Positions 29,535 to 38,673 of a stretch of DNA of 64,000 nucleotides are shown piece by piece. Numbering within the stretch: position 1 is the stretch's first letter; each line of letters begins with the position of its first letter. The position numbers and the translations under genes were made by a program. The stretch comes from Bacteroides salyersiae WAL 10018 = DSM 18765 = JCM 12988 (GTDB lineage: Bacteria > Bacteroidota > Bacteroidia > Bacteroidales > Bacteroidaceae): the NCBI RefSeq assembly GCF_000381365.1, contig NZ_KB905466.1, forward strand, positions 2,589,591 through 2,653,590, read 5' to 3'. Under the pieces are notes generated by a model. The model did not search any database. It worked only from the letters and a program-made list of their open reading frames with translations, and was not told where the DNA came from.

Positions 29535-29600
29535 CAAACATAGGGCTTTTGTAGCTATAAAAGATTAACTACTGTAACATACTATATATATACTGTAACA
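29535..29600 (-). promoter_or_regulatory. Putative HTCS-dependent promoter C (MFS gene)
   Basis: Two copies of CTGTAACAT stand at 29572-29580 and 29593-29601. Their GTAACA cores (29574-29579, 29595-29600) are 21 nt apart. A -7 box TATGTTTG (29542-29535, minus strand) matches TAnnTTTG, and its edge is 32 nt from the proximal core. It lies between the HTCS stop codon and the MFS start at 29467. Confidence 0.68.
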
Positions 29601-29629
29601 TCCCTTTCTGGGTACTCTATGGCGCAATT

Positions 29630-32600
29630 CTAAGCCTCTGATTCCTTTGCCGGAGTTTCATGGCGTTCTCTGAATTCGGTAGGAGATACCCCGAATTTTT
29701 TCACAAAACAAATATAAAAATAAGAAGGAGAGGAAAAGCCTAAGTCGTAGGTAATCTCCGTAATTGTTTTGTTTGTATTCAGCAACTCCTTTTTTGCATT
29801 CTCCAACCGGACAGTTCTGATAAAGTCTCCGGAAGAGAGACCGACCAATGCTTTTAGTTTTCGGTGAAGATTCATGCGGCTCATTCCTACATAGTTTGCG
29901 ATACTTTCTCCCTTGATATCCGGATCGGATATATTTTCATTGATATAATTAATAATCTTTTGTATCAGCATATCGTCACCGGACATTGCAGGCGCTGTTT
30001 CTGCGTCTGGTTTCTTACCGGACACAAGCGCTACTTTCTTCATGAATTTCTCTTTGACAACTTCTTGGTATCTGATCAGTTGCTCGATGCGGATTCGAAG
30101 ATGACGGATATCAAACGGTTTCGGTATGTAAGAGTTGGCACCCACTTCCAGCCCGGCCAAGCGGTCTTCATGAGTTTCTTTTGCCGTCAGCAGGATTATC
30201 GGAATATGAGAAGTGTTTATATTCGACTTTATTTTTTCGCAAAGCTCTATACCGTCCATATTGGGCATGATGATATCACTGATAATTAAATCCGGAATAG
30301 AGTTTAAGGCACTCTTGAATCCTTCTATGCCGTCGGCAGCCGTATATACTTCATATTCTTCGTGTAGTTCCATTGCAAGAAAGTCACGAATTTCGGATTC
30401 ATCATCTACTACCAGAATCTTATATTTCTTAGTCGTTTCATTCTTTTCATCTGTCTTTTCCTCAATCACTTCTGTGTTTTCCTGTAAGGCTTCTTTGACA
30501 AATGTAACATAAGAATCGTCTTTCTCTTTAATATCGGCTATTTCTTCTTTGGAATAATTGGCCTTATCGAACGGGACGACAATGGTGAACCTGGAACCGA
30601 CATTCAATTCACTCTCAACAGAAATATGGCCTTTATGTAATTCAACCAAAGACTTTACCAAGTACAATCCGATGCCTGAACCCGGATATACAATATTTTT
30701 GTCATTCAATTCAACTTGATAAAAACAATCAAATATTTTTTTCAAATCTTTTTTGTCGATACCGATACCTGTATCCGAGATCTCAATATGTAATAAGTCT
30801 CCTATATCAGTTTGCTCCACAAAGACATTCATTACGATCTCGTCATAATCCTTCACGTATTTAAAGGCGTTAGAGAGGATATTATACACAATTTTATCCA
30901 TAAATTTGGGAGATACCCATCCAACCAACCGTTCCGCGCTTGTGTTAAAAACGAAATTTATGTTTTTGTCTTCTATTACTCCTTCAAAAGTATCTGCTAT
31001 TTCCTTAAAGAAAGAAACTACATCCATTTCTTTCACCTTGAGTTTCAATTGGCCATAATCGATTTTCCGAATATCGATCACTTCGTTCACATTTTTGATC
31101 ACACGCATTGTGTTCCTTTTGATAAGAGACAATAAATATCTCTTTTTGCTATCTGTTTCTCCAAGTAATAGTTTCTCCAACGGTGCCAGAATAAGGGTAA
31201 GCGGATTTTTCAATTCATGCGAAGCATTGGTGAAGAATTGTAATTTGGCCTGATACAGTTCTTTTTGTTTCTGCTTCTCCAGACGTTCATAGTTTATTTT
31301 ATCACGGACTCTGATTTTCATCATAGCAATGTTCCAGCACATGTACAATATGATTAATAACAGGACAAAATAGATGATATAGGCCCACCACGTTTGCCAG
31401 AAAGGTGGTTTCACGAGGATATATAATGTACGTACATTGTCTTTGTCGAAATTTCCCGAAGGAGAAGAGGCCATCACCATAAAGCAATAGTTGCCGGGTT
31501 TCAAATTCCGGTAGGTGACGGAACGCATGGAGCCCACTTTGTTCCATTCTGTATCTACTCCTTTTAAGAAATAGGCATATTGAATGCGTTCCGGAGAAGA
31601 ATAATTGATACCTAAATATTCGATTGTAAAGACCGATTCATCGTAATTCAGTTCTATTCTATCGGTAGAATTTATATTTTTGACTAAAGGAGATTTCGGG
31701 TTCTGTTCACTTCTGATTGTAACATGCTGATTAAATAACAGGAAATCGGTAAAGACAACAGAAGCCGGGGTTTTGTCTTTTGTGATAATGGAAGGATCGA
31801 AAATGTTCATACCTTCCGTACCGCCTAAAGCGATTACACCCGATCTCATGATTAGTCCCGAATTTTTCAGGAAACTGCCGGGTTGAACTCCGTCAGATGC
31901 ACTATAGGAATCAAGTTCCTTGGTTTCTAAAGACATTTTTACGATATCTTTGTTGGTACCCATCCACAGATCATCGCCTACCAATATCAACTCTCGTACT
32001 ATGGAACTGTTTAGACCGTTTGCTTGTCCGTATATGGTTAAAGAGTCGTTCTTTATTGTATACTCCCATAAGCCTTGCCCTTCTGTACCGATCCACATGT
32101 TTCCTCGTTTATCAAACAAGAATGAATTCACCAATACGTTTTTTAACCTGGAGCTAAACGGTTCCACATTTCCGGTTTTATAATCGTACTTGTACAAGCC
32201 GCCAAAAGTACCGATAATCAGGTAATCATTATATTCTTGCAGTGCGGTGATATGATTCCATTTGAGGGGTTCAATCACATGGAAAGAGTTCTGCTTCTTA
32301 TTAAAGTAAGAGAGTCCGGCGCGCTGTCCCACCCAAATGTTTTTTCTGGAATCTTCATACAAACAGCTCAAATCGCTATGCATAAGTGAATGGGGATCAT
32401 CTTTCTGATGGGTATAGTGAATGAACTGCTTGGTCCCATCTTTCATTCTATTCAGAACGCAATCATAGGTACCGATCCACAGATCATTGTCCGAATCAAT
32501 CAATGAACATAAAGTTGCATCATCGCTTAAATTATATCCTTGGGTTTTAGACGTAATTTCTTTAAACGTATTATTCCGGATATCCCAATAGTTAATACCA

Positions 32601-32983
32601 CCGCCGTCGGTAGTAATCCAAAGATTGCCGTACTTGTCTTCGCTGAAAGAGGAAACATGTTTGTAAGACAAACTATTGGTCAAAAGGATATCGCTTGTGA
32701 TATAATTAAATTTTTGTTTACGCTGATTTACAAAATTTATTCCTCCGCCATAAGTACCGATCCATAGATTGTCATTCTTATCGCTTAGTACCGATCGGAT
32801 TGTCTTGTAGGATAGTCCGGTTTCCGTCTCCGATTCATAGTAGAATTTGGTGTCTGCTTTTTTTATTTCCTCATCACTCTCCTTTAGCTTAATGGAACAT
32901 AGAAAATACTCTGTTCCAATCCATAACTGTCCCAACCGATTTTCCTCTATACAATTTACCTTCGCATTTTTCAGTTCATCCAA
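29630..32983 (-). CDS. Hybrid two-component system regulator (HTCS), main C-terminal part after a frameshift
   Basis: About 1117 codons continuing the HTCS begun at 33744 in a different frame. It carries more Reg_prop propeller blades (repeated N-x-W-I-G-T), a Y_Y_Y domain (about 450-515), and a transmembrane segment near 530-550 (WWAYIIYFVLLLIILYMCW). The histidine kinase has H-box FFTNASHELKNPLTLI near 585 and N/G boxes NILSNAFKYV, DTGIGI, GSGIGLYLV. The receiver has LVVDDESEIRDF near 855, phospho-Asp in LIISDIIMPNMDG, and Lys in IPKPFD. A C-terminal AraC HTH (MSRMNLHRKLKAL, ITEITYDLGFSSPSYF) binds DNA. By family it senses a periplasmic oligosaccharide and activates the PUL. No good start codon exists at 32983 (TTG), so it is unlikely to be made alone. 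Confidence 0.85.
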   Translation of the reverse strand: MDELKNAKVNCIEENRLGQLWIGTEYFLCSIKLKESDEEIKKADTKFYYESETETGLSYKTIRSVLSDKNDNLWIGTYGGGINFVNQRKQKFNYITSDILLTNSLSYKHVSSFSEDKYGNLWITTDGGGINYWDIRNNTFKEITSKTQGYNLSDDATLCSLIDSDNDLWIGTYDCVLNRMKDGTKQFIHYTHQKDDPHSLMHSDLSCLYEDSRKNIWVGQRAGLSYFNKKQNSFHVIEPLKWNHITALQEYNDYLIIGTFGGLYKYDYKTGNVEPFSSRLKNVLVNSFLFDKRGNMWIGTEGQGLWEYTIKNDSLTIYGQANGLNSSIVRELILVGDDLWMGTNKDIVKMSLETKELDSYSASDGVQPGSFLKNSGLIMRSGVIALGGTEGMNIFDPSIITKDKTPASVVFTDFLLFNQHVTIRSEQNPKSPLVKNINSTDRIELNYDESVFTIEYLGINYSSPERIQYAYFLKGVDTEWNKVGSMRSVTYRNLKPGNYCFMVMASSPSGNFDKDNVRTLYILVKPPFWQTWWAYIIYFVLLLIILYMCWNIAMMKIRVRDKINYERLEKQKQKELYQAKLQFFTNASHELKNPLTLILAPLEKLLLGETDSKKRYLLSLIKRNTMRVIKNVNEVIDIRKIDYGQLKLKVKEMDVVSFFKEIADTFEGVIEDKNINFVFNTSAERLVGWVSPKFMDKIVYNILSNAFKYVKDYDEIVMNVFVEQTDIGDLLHIEISDTGIGIDKKDLKKIFDCFYQVELNDKNIVYPGSGIGLYLVKSLVELHKGHISVESELNVGSRFTIVVPFDKANYSKEEIADIKEKDDSYVTFVKEALQENTEVIEEKTDEKNETTKKYKILVVDDESEIRDFLAMELHEEYEVYTAADGIEGFKSALNSIPDLIISDIIMPNMDGIELCEKIKSNINTSHIPIILLTAKETHEDRLAGLEVGANSYIPKPFDIRHLRIRIEQLIRYQEVVKEKFMKKVALVSGKKPDAETAPAMSGDDMLIQKIINYINENISDPDIKGESIANYVGMSRMNLHRKLKALVGLSSGDFIRTVRLENAKKELLNTNKTITEITYDLGFSSPSYFYICFVKKFGVSPTEFRERHETPAKESEA

Positions 32984-32988
32984 TTCGA

Positions 32989-33744
32989 TTAGTTCCGGCT
33001 CTTTTTCCCTTTTACAAAGCGCATTAATCCTTTCCAGGTCCCTACCCAGGTGTCCCCATAAGAATCCCGAAAAATAGCTTCTATCTGGCTATCCGGGAAA
33101 TTACGATTCTGTACACTATAATTGGTCACCGAACGTGTGTTTAAATGTACAATATCCAGTCCTCCAAAATGGGTACCTATATATAATAAACCCTCAGGTG
33201 ATTCATACAGGCTCAGAACACGATCGTCGGATGCTTGATAATAAAGGCGGTTGAAGGATTCTGTCTCCGGGTCGAAAGAGTATACGCCATTTCCATAAGT
33301 TCCTATCCATAAACCTCCCTCTTTTCTTTTTATGATTGAATGAACGGAGTATAAATTGTTTTCGGACTGAAGTGCGTTGTTCTTTAAGATTTTATAGGTA
33401 TCGGTTTCTACATCATACATCAATAGCCCGAAATTTGTACCGATATAGATACGGTTTTCATCACAATATATTTTAAGGGCCTGTTGGTTTGTAAAATCCA
33501 AGGAGTTTTCAAAAGCCCACCTGTAATTTTTAAAGGCAATACCGTCAAAGCGGCAGAAACCTTCATCCGTAGCACACCAAATATAGCCGTCCTTATCCTG
33601 TTTTATATCAAATACTTTACTACTGGATAATCCATCTTGTATACCAAATTTCTCAAAACGCTCATGAGCAAAGTAAGTTGGATTTGCATTCACAAACAAT
33701 GAACTGCATAGGAGAAAGAAGTAAAATATAACCCGGTACATCAT
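32989..33744 (-). CDS. HTCS N-terminal part, separated by an apparent -1 frameshift
   Basis: 251 aa. A signal peptide (about 1-20) is followed by the opening of the periplasmic sensor: FAHERFEKFGIQDGLSSSKV, then propeller blades DKDGYIWCATDEGFCRFDG, EGGLWIGTYGNGVYSFDP and YGDTWVGTWKGLMRF. It stops at TAA (32991-32989). The other frame carries on exactly where family alignment expects. Adding one A to the run of five A (plus-strand T 33002-33006) would join both parts in one protein of about 1370 aa, a normal HTCS length. It may be a real deletion, a sequencing error, a phase-variable tract, or -1 slippage on G-AAA-AAG. Confidence 0.8.
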   Translation of the reverse strand: MMYRVIFYFFLLCSSLFVNANPTYFAHERFEKFGIQDGLSSSKVFDIKQDKDGYIWCATDEGFCRFDGIAFKNYRWAFENSLDFTNQQALKIYCDENRIYIGTNFGLLMYDVETDTYKILKNNALQSENNLYSVHSIIKRKEGGLWIGTYGNGVYSFDPETESFNRLYYQASDDRVLSLYESPEGLLYIGTHFGGLDIVHLNTRSVTNYSVQNRNFPDSQIEAIFRDSYGDTWVGTWKGLMRFVKGKKSRN

Positions 33745-34154
33745 GTTCTTATTCAGTTTTTTAATAATAGTTTGTTAATCTGTGAGTTAACATATAAAAA
33801 TTAAGTCATGTACTGATAGCTTGCTGAATTTAAGGTTTCTATATTTTTAATTCATATGAAATAATACAGAACCTGACTTATCTTTTGAAATAATAAAAAA
33901 GCATTTTGAATAAATTAAGGGCGAAGATAAGCAAATGGTATGAGAAATTTATATTTGAGGGGGGACTTTTATATTCGAATGCTTCTTAGGAGGTGTTGGT
34001 TGTGATAGGAGAATGAAATGTTATTTGTAATTATTTGTTGTTTTATATTCTTGTTTCACAAATCAAAATATAATAATTTGCTTAAGAAAATATTTTATAA
34101 ATTGACATGTTTGTATTTTGTTGATTATTAAATTGTTACAGAATTGTATTTTCT

Positions 34155-34229
34155 CTCTACGAGGATTGGCTTGTTTCTCTACGGGACTCGCTCTGTTCCT
34201 CTACGAGAAACGGTGTATTTGACGTAGAG
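34155..34229. repeat. Three tandem 22-bp imperfect repeats plus one inverted copy
   Basis: The core CTCTACG occurs at 34155, 34177 and 34199, exactly 22 bp apart. An inverted CGTAGAG stands at 34223-34229. The sequence between the cores is only loosely conserved. The GC-rich block stands out in AT-rich surroundings. It looks like a REP-like or protein-binding array; its function is unknown. Confidence 0.6.
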
Positions 34230-34411
34230 GAAAAATGGTGTTGTTTGTAAATTGCAACAAATGGGTTATGGGAGTTATGTAATTCTTTTGGGTGTTGTAA
34301 AAAAAATGAACCATTATACACATCTCTCTTTACTTCTGTTCCTGATTAAAGATATGTAGTAGACGGTTGATTCATATTGGTTCAAGTTTCGAATAATTTG
34401 CCAATATGTTG

Positions 34412-34471
34412 ATTTGCCAATGTGCCAATATCATGCGGTATACAGCGTGGCCAATTGGCACATTGGTAAAT
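34412..34471 (-). terminator. Long stem-loop after the cation exchanger gene
   Basis: 34412-34429 pairs with 34454-34471 over 18 bp with one G-T pair, around a 24-nt loop. The arms are built from TTTGCCAATGTGCCAAT. It lies 17 nt past the stop codon of the minus-strand exchanger gene, so a terminator or RNA-stabilising role is likely. A further partial copy of the arm, TTTGCCAATATG, is at 34397-34408. Confidence 0.55.
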
Positions 34472-34488
34472 TAGCTCATTATTATTTA

Positions 34489-35445
34489 TTATAGTTTGAG
34501 AATAAGAGCCGTTGTATAGGCTATATAGCACAGTATCATAATCCCTCCTTCAATTCGTGTGATTGTACGTTTAGCAAAGAATAGTCCGAACAGCCAGAGC
34601 AGTATTCCTGACCCGACGAGAACCCATAGATCGAAGTTGGTGATGCCGCTCAAAGTCAATGGAGTGATGGAAGCACTACATCCAAGTACAAAGAAGATAT
34701 TAAATAGGTTACTGCCGATCACGTTTCCAATCGCTATTTCCGGGTTCTTCTTCAATGCGGCTACGATCGAAGTGGCCAGTTCGGGCAGGGAAGTTCCCCC
34801 GGCCACTAAAGTAAGTCCGATAATCGATTCGCTTACACCCAGGCTGCGGGCAATATTGCTGGCTCCTTCCACAAACCATTGCCCGCCGAAAATCAGTCCG
34901 GCAAGACCACCTATAATATAGAGGATGGAACGCCACATAGGCAACTGACGGATTTCTTCATCCTGGCTTTCATTGTTGCCGCTCGATGCAATGGCAAATG
35001 TATATCCCAAAAAAATAGCAAAAAAACATAGCAGCAACAATCCGTCGGTGATGCTGATGACATTTTCTGTGGCATGGTTCAGCAATATGTCGTTGGCACA
35101 GATCAGCAATACGATGGATGAAAGTATACAAAGGGGAATTTCTTTCCTTAATGTATTCCGGGTAATAACGATGGGGGCGAATAATGCGGTACAGCCTACT
35201 ATCATTAATGTATTGAAGATATTGCTTCCCACTACATTTCCGATAGCGATATCTGCGCTTCCTTTCAGGGCGGAAGAGACGCTGACTGCGAGCTCCGGGG
35301 CGGATGTACCGAATGCGACAATGGTAAGTCCGATAACGATAGAAGGAATACGGAATCGTTTGGCAACGGATGCGGCACCGTCTGTCAGTCCGTTGGCACC
35401 TATCAGGATGAGGAGGAGGCCTCCGACAAGAAGTAATATATCCAT
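34489..35445 (-). CDS. CaCA family calcium/sodium:cation exchanger (YrbG-like)
   Basis: 318 aa, about 10 transmembrane helices, inner membrane. I chose the start at 35445 because it begins MDILLLVGGLLLILIGANGL, directly in helix 1; an in-frame upstream ATG at 35523 would add an unlikely 26-residue leader. The two alpha repeats that form the ion path are clear. One is GTSAPELAVSVSSAL with GNVVGSNIFNTL, the other GTSLPELATSIVAAL with GNVIGSNLFNIF. It exchanges sodium or protons for calcium by family knowledge. It is divergent from the MscS channel gene. Confidence 0.93.
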   Translation of the reverse strand: MDILLLVGGLLLILIGANGLTDGAASVAKRFRIPSIVIGLTIVAFGTSAPELAVSVSSALKGSADIAIGNVVGSNIFNTLMIVGCTALFAPIVITRNTLRKEIPLCILSSIVLLICANDILLNHATENVISITDGLLLLCFFAIFLGYTFAIASSGNNESQDEEIRQLPMWRSILYIIGGLAGLIFGGQWFVEGASNIARSLGVSESIIGLTLVAGGTSLPELATSIVAALKKNPEIAIGNVIGSNLFNIFFVLGCSASITPLTLSGITNFDLWVLVGSGILLWLFGLFFAKRTITRIEGGIMILCYIAYTTALILKL

Positions 35446-35465
35446 ATGGCTTTTAGATTTTTGCG

Positions 35466-35473
35466 CAAATATA
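35466..35473 (-). promoter_or_regulatory. -7 box for the cation exchanger gene
   Basis: On the minus strand the sequence is TATATTTG, matching the Bacteroides TAnnTTTG consensus, 21 nt before the ATG at 35445. TTTG at 35500-35497 could serve as the -33 element, at slightly long spacing. Confidence 0.45.
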
Positions 35474-35483
35474 ATGATTCTAC

Positions 35484-35517
35484 TTTGATGATATATCAAA
35501 AACATTGTGTATGTTTG
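35484..35517 (+). promoter_or_regulatory. Promoter for the MscS channel gene
   Basis: TTTG at 35484-35487 (-33) and TATGTTTG at 35510-35517 (-7) are separated by 22 nt and match the Bacteroides promoter pattern. They lie 55 nt before the chosen ATG at 35572. Confidence 0.5.
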
Positions 35518-35571
35518 GTGCATCTTTTTAAATTATGCTGTCCGTGAATGGAGGTAACTAAGTCGTTTTGT

Positions 35572-37398
35572 ATGAAAAAGAACCGTTTGTTTTGTCTTTT
35601 TATCTTATTAGTATTGGTCGGTGGGGTATCGGCTCAGTTAGTAGAGAAAGTCCGTGAATTCCTTGCCGAAGAAGATACGATGAAGACTGTTCCTGTCATA
35701 CGAACAGACTCGGATTCATTAAATATAGCCAAGATGCGCGAGGAGTTGGAAGCTGCACGGTTGAATGAAGCCAATATGCGGATGGAGATGGAACAAATGA
35801 AATTGCGGGCATATGCTGCCGATTCCGTAAAACTGGCTTTACAGAGGTTGCGTATCGATTCATTGCGTAAATTTACTCCGGGTGTTCCTGTAGTAGTGGA
35901 AGGAGACACGCTTTTCTATATATTTGCCAAACGTGGCGGTCATACTCCCCAACAGCGAGCGGAAATGAATGCTGCGGCTATCACCGAGTTAGGTAAACGA
36001 TTCAATTTGCAGCCGGACTCTTTATATTTGGAAAGCAGTGATATCGTTACCGATCTGATGTATGGAAATAAAGTACTTGCCTCATTTACCGATCAAGATG
36101 GTTTGTGGGAAGGGCGTACACGCGACCAGCTCGCTGCCGATAAACGTCAGGTAGTAGTGCACAAACTGAAAGAGATGAAAGAAGAGCACGGGTTGTGGCA
36201 ATTGGGCAAACGGATTCTCTATTTCATTTTGGTATTGGTCGGGCAATTTTTATTATTTAAGGGAACTACTTGGCTGTTCCGGAAACTGAAAGTGCGTATT
36301 CAAAAGCTTAAGGACACGAAATTGAAGCCTATTTCTATTCAGGATTATGAGTTGCTGGATACTCAGAAACAGGTAAATCTGCTTATATTCTTATCAAATC
36401 TGCTTCGCTATGTTTTCATGCTGTTGCAGTTGTTGCTTACCGTACCGTTATTATTCTCTATTTTCCCGCAGACAAAGAATCTTGCTTATCAGATATTCTC
36501 ATATATATGGAATCCTGTAAAAACTATATTCAGCGGTGTAATAGAGTATATTCCGAACCTGTTTACGATCTTTGTCATATGGTATGCAGTGAAATACCTG
36601 GTGCGGTTTGTGCATTATCTGGCTACGGAAGTACAATCTGAAAGACTGAAATTGAACGGTTTTTATCCGGATTGGGCCATGCCTACTTATCATATTGTAC
36701 GCTTTTTACTATATGCCTTTATGATTGCGATGATCTATCCCTATCTTCCGGGGTCTGATTCAGGTGTTTTTCAAGGTATTTCGGTTTTTGTCGGTTTGAT
36801 TGTTTCTTTGGGATCGAGTACTGTTATCGGAAATATCATTGCAGGATTGGTTATTACTTATATGCGTCCGTTTAAATTGGGTGACCGTATCAAACTGAAC
36901 GATACTACTGGAAATGTTATTGAAAAGACTCCTCTCGTGACACGTATAAAAACGCCGAAAAACGAACTGGTTACCATTCCGAATGCTTTTATCATGTCGT
37001 CACATACCGTGAACTACAGCGCATCGGCGCGTACATACGGATTGATCATCCATGTAGAAGTAAGTATCGGCTATGATGTTCCTTGGCGTAAAGTACATGC
37101 GCTGCTGTTGAAAGCAGCCAAAGCAACTTCGGGTGTGATGGCCGATCCGGAACCTTTTGTACTTGAAACAGAGCTACAGGATTGGTATCCGGTGTACCAG
37201 ATTAATGCCTATATAAAAGAGGCCGATCAGTTGACGCAAATTTATTCTAACCTGTATCAAAGTATTCAGGATGTGTTTACAGAAGCGGATATCGAGATAA
37301 TGTCTCCACATTATATGGCTGTGCGGGATGGGAATGAGACAACTATACCCAAAGCTGGTGTAAAACCGGAAGATACGAAAGAGGGCATCCCTTGCTGA
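35572..37398 (+). CDS. MscS family mechanosensitive ion channel
   Basis: 608 aa. The start at 35572 gives a proper signal peptide (MKKNRLFCLFILLVLVGGVSAQ) and lies 17 nt after GGAGG; an in-frame ATG at 35548 would prepend eight residues with no ribosome site. A periplasmic part with a coiled coil (REELEAARLNEANMRMEMEQ) is followed by four or five membrane helices at about 205-420. The MscS pore and beta domain then follows (GNIIAGLVITYMRPFKLGDR, ELVTIPNAFIMSSHTVNYS), with a C-terminal alpha/beta domain. It acts as a pressure valve in the inner membrane during osmotic downshock. It is longer than E. coli MscS, in keeping with the larger MscM-like members. Confidence 0.92.
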   Translation: MKKNRLFCLFILLVLVGGVSAQLVEKVREFLAEEDTMKTVPVIRTDSDSLNIAKMREELEAARLNEANMRMEMEQMKLRAYAADSVKLALQRLRIDSLRKFTPGVPVVVEGDTLFYIFAKRGGHTPQQRAEMNAAAITELGKRFNLQPDSLYLESSDIVTDLMYGNKVLASFTDQDGLWEGRTRDQLAADKRQVVVHKLKEMKEEHGLWQLGKRILYFILVLVGQFLLFKGTTWLFRKLKVRIQKLKDTKLKPISIQDYELLDTQKQVNLLIFLSNLLRYVFMLLQLLLTVPLLFSIFPQTKNLAYQIFSYIWNPVKTIFSGVIEYIPNLFTIFVIWYAVKYLVRFVHYLATEVQSERLKLNGFYPDWAMPTYHIVRFLLYAFMIAMIYPYLPGSDSGVFQGISVFVGLIVSLGSSTVIGNIIAGLVITYMRPFKLGDRIKLNDTTGNVIEKTPLVTRIKTPKNELVTIPNAFIMSSHTVNYSASARTYGLIIHVEVSIGYDVPWRKVHALLLKAAKATSGVMADPEPFVLETELQDWYPVYQINAYIKEADQLTQIYSNLYQSIQDVFTEADIEIMSPHYMAVRDGNETTIPKAGVKPEDTKEGIPC

Positions 37399-37419
37399 TG
37401 CGTTACAAAAGTAAGGGAA

Positions 37420-37452
37420 CGGTATTTCGTGTCTTTTACGAAATGTTTACCG
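37420..37452 (+). terminator. Possible terminator after the MscS gene
   Basis: CGGTATTTCGT (37420-37430) pairs imperfectly with ACGAAATGTTTACCG (37438-37452), 21 nt after the stop codon. The loop holds TTTT but no T-run follows the stem, so the call rests on position. Confidence 0.3.
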
Positions 37453-37479
37453 GAAAGTGACAAATGTGATACATTGGAG

Positions 37480-38673
37480 TTACGAATTAGAAGATACTTT
37501 GCTGCATCTTATCAGTACTTTCTGATCATTGGATAAGGTGGTGGCAAACAGATAGGTCCCGCCTCCATCAGACAATTTAGTACGTTTCCGGATTTCTGCT
37601 ACTGTAGCCGGAAAATTCCGAACGGTAATATTTGCTTTCTTGATATCCCCGATACATTCTTTGATCTCTTTTTTGTTGAAGGAACATTGCCCCGTCACCT
37701 GAAAAACTCTTCCGGGAAATTCTTTTATCCATTCGTCGGAGGTATACAGATGGCTATTGGGGTGTAGCTTTCTCGTATGATACGAAGCGGCGATGCTGCG
37801 GAAAGCACCTGCTTTAAGAATGGATGCATTGGGCTCGTACAAGTATGTGCCTACTTTCTCTGTATAAGTGCATTCCGCTCTTGCTTCTTCTTCACGGGTG
37901 AAAACAAAGCTCTGTTTTTCTTTGGATGTGAGATTGATGCAATGGATCGGTATCTGATGTGTGGGAGGGGTATCTCCGATAATTAGCAAAAGCTCTTTGC
38001 AATCATTGTTTACAGAAATAACATGTGCTTCCTGTGTATGTTTCATTGTTTTTAATGCCAGGCTGAGATCGAGCATCGGGGATAGTTTTATCATGATTCG
38101 GTTGGCCTTGGATAACAAAAGTTCTTCCAGTTTTGCTACGTCCGGTTCACAATCTGATATGGCAACAGTTTTTCCTCCGTGTTCGTTTCTTCGTGCCGGG
38201 TCGATGAAAATACAATCTTCCCGATTCATTTGCTGTAAGTGGGTTACGGCATCTTCATTGTATATTGTAATGTGATTCAGGCCCAGCAGGGGAAAGTTGT
38301 GCGAAGCGATTTCACAGAGTTCTTCCTGGCGTTCTACATACGATATATGTTTGAATTTAGTAGCCAGAAAAGCACAATCGATCCCCAAACCGCCTGTTAG
38401 ATCGGTGAGCGTATTTCCATTTAACAAAGAGGCTTTGTAGAGTGCTGTTGTTTCGGAAGAGCATTGTTCCATTGAAAGATGACGAGGATATAAAATCCCT
38501 TCGATGGCTGCCCACGAAGGAATTTTATTGGCAGCTGCTTGTTTGCCCGCTATTTGCAGAATAGCGGCCGGCATGTCTACATCAGGATATTTCGGGGTTT
38601 GTAAAGCTAATGCATGTATATCCTCATGAGCGTGATCGCGGATAAAGTCAAGGGTTTGTCGGGAGAGTGTCAT
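37480..38673 (-). CDS. Class I SAM-dependent methyltransferase of the PG_1098/THUMP-like type
   Basis: 397 aa, cytoplasmic. The Rossmann motif I is LTDLTGGLGIDCAFLAT at about residues 88-104, followed by YVERQEELCEIASHN and the motif IV-like CIFIDPARRN. The C-terminal half (from about 290) matches the ferredoxin-like/THUMP-like domains I associate with PG_1098-type proteins (GAFRSIAASYHTRKLHPNSH, ITVRNFPATVAEIRKRTKL). The target, probably an RNA, is unknown. It overlaps the 3' end of the dipeptidase gene by 26 nt, so the two are co-transcribed. Confidence 0.82.
   Translation of the reverse strand: MTLSRQTLDFIRDHAHEDIHALALQTPKYPDVDMPAAILQIAGKQAAANKIPSWAAIEGILYPRHLSMEQCSSETTALYKASLLNGNTLTDLTGGLGIDCAFLATKFKHISYVERQEELCEIASHNFPLLGLNHITIYNEDAVTHLQQMNREDCIFIDPARRNEHGGKTVAISDCEPDVAKLEELLLSKANRIMIKLSPMLDLSLALKTMKHTQEAHVISVNNDCKELLLIIGDTPPTHQIPIHCINLTSKEKQSFVFTREEEARAECTYTEKVGTYLYEPNASILKAGAFRSIAASYHTRKLHPNSHLYTSDEWIKEFPGRVFQVTGQCSFNKKEIKECIGDIKKANITVRNFPATVAEIRKRTKLSDGGGTYLFATTLSNDQKVLIRCSKVSSNS

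Larger units (their letters stand above)
33745..34488. other. 744-bp non-coding gap between HTCS and the cation exchanger
   Basis: No gene is seen. The gap is very AT-rich at 33770-34140 and should contain the HTCS promoter, though I found no clear TAnnTTTG box. At 34155-34229 it has a 22-bp-period repeat block, and at 34412-34471 a long stem-loop, both listed separately. Confidence 0.6.

Noticed and set aside
34155..34229. CRISPR array
   Set aside because: Only short 7-bp cores are conserved, the unit is 22 bp with no separate spacers, and no cas genes are near.
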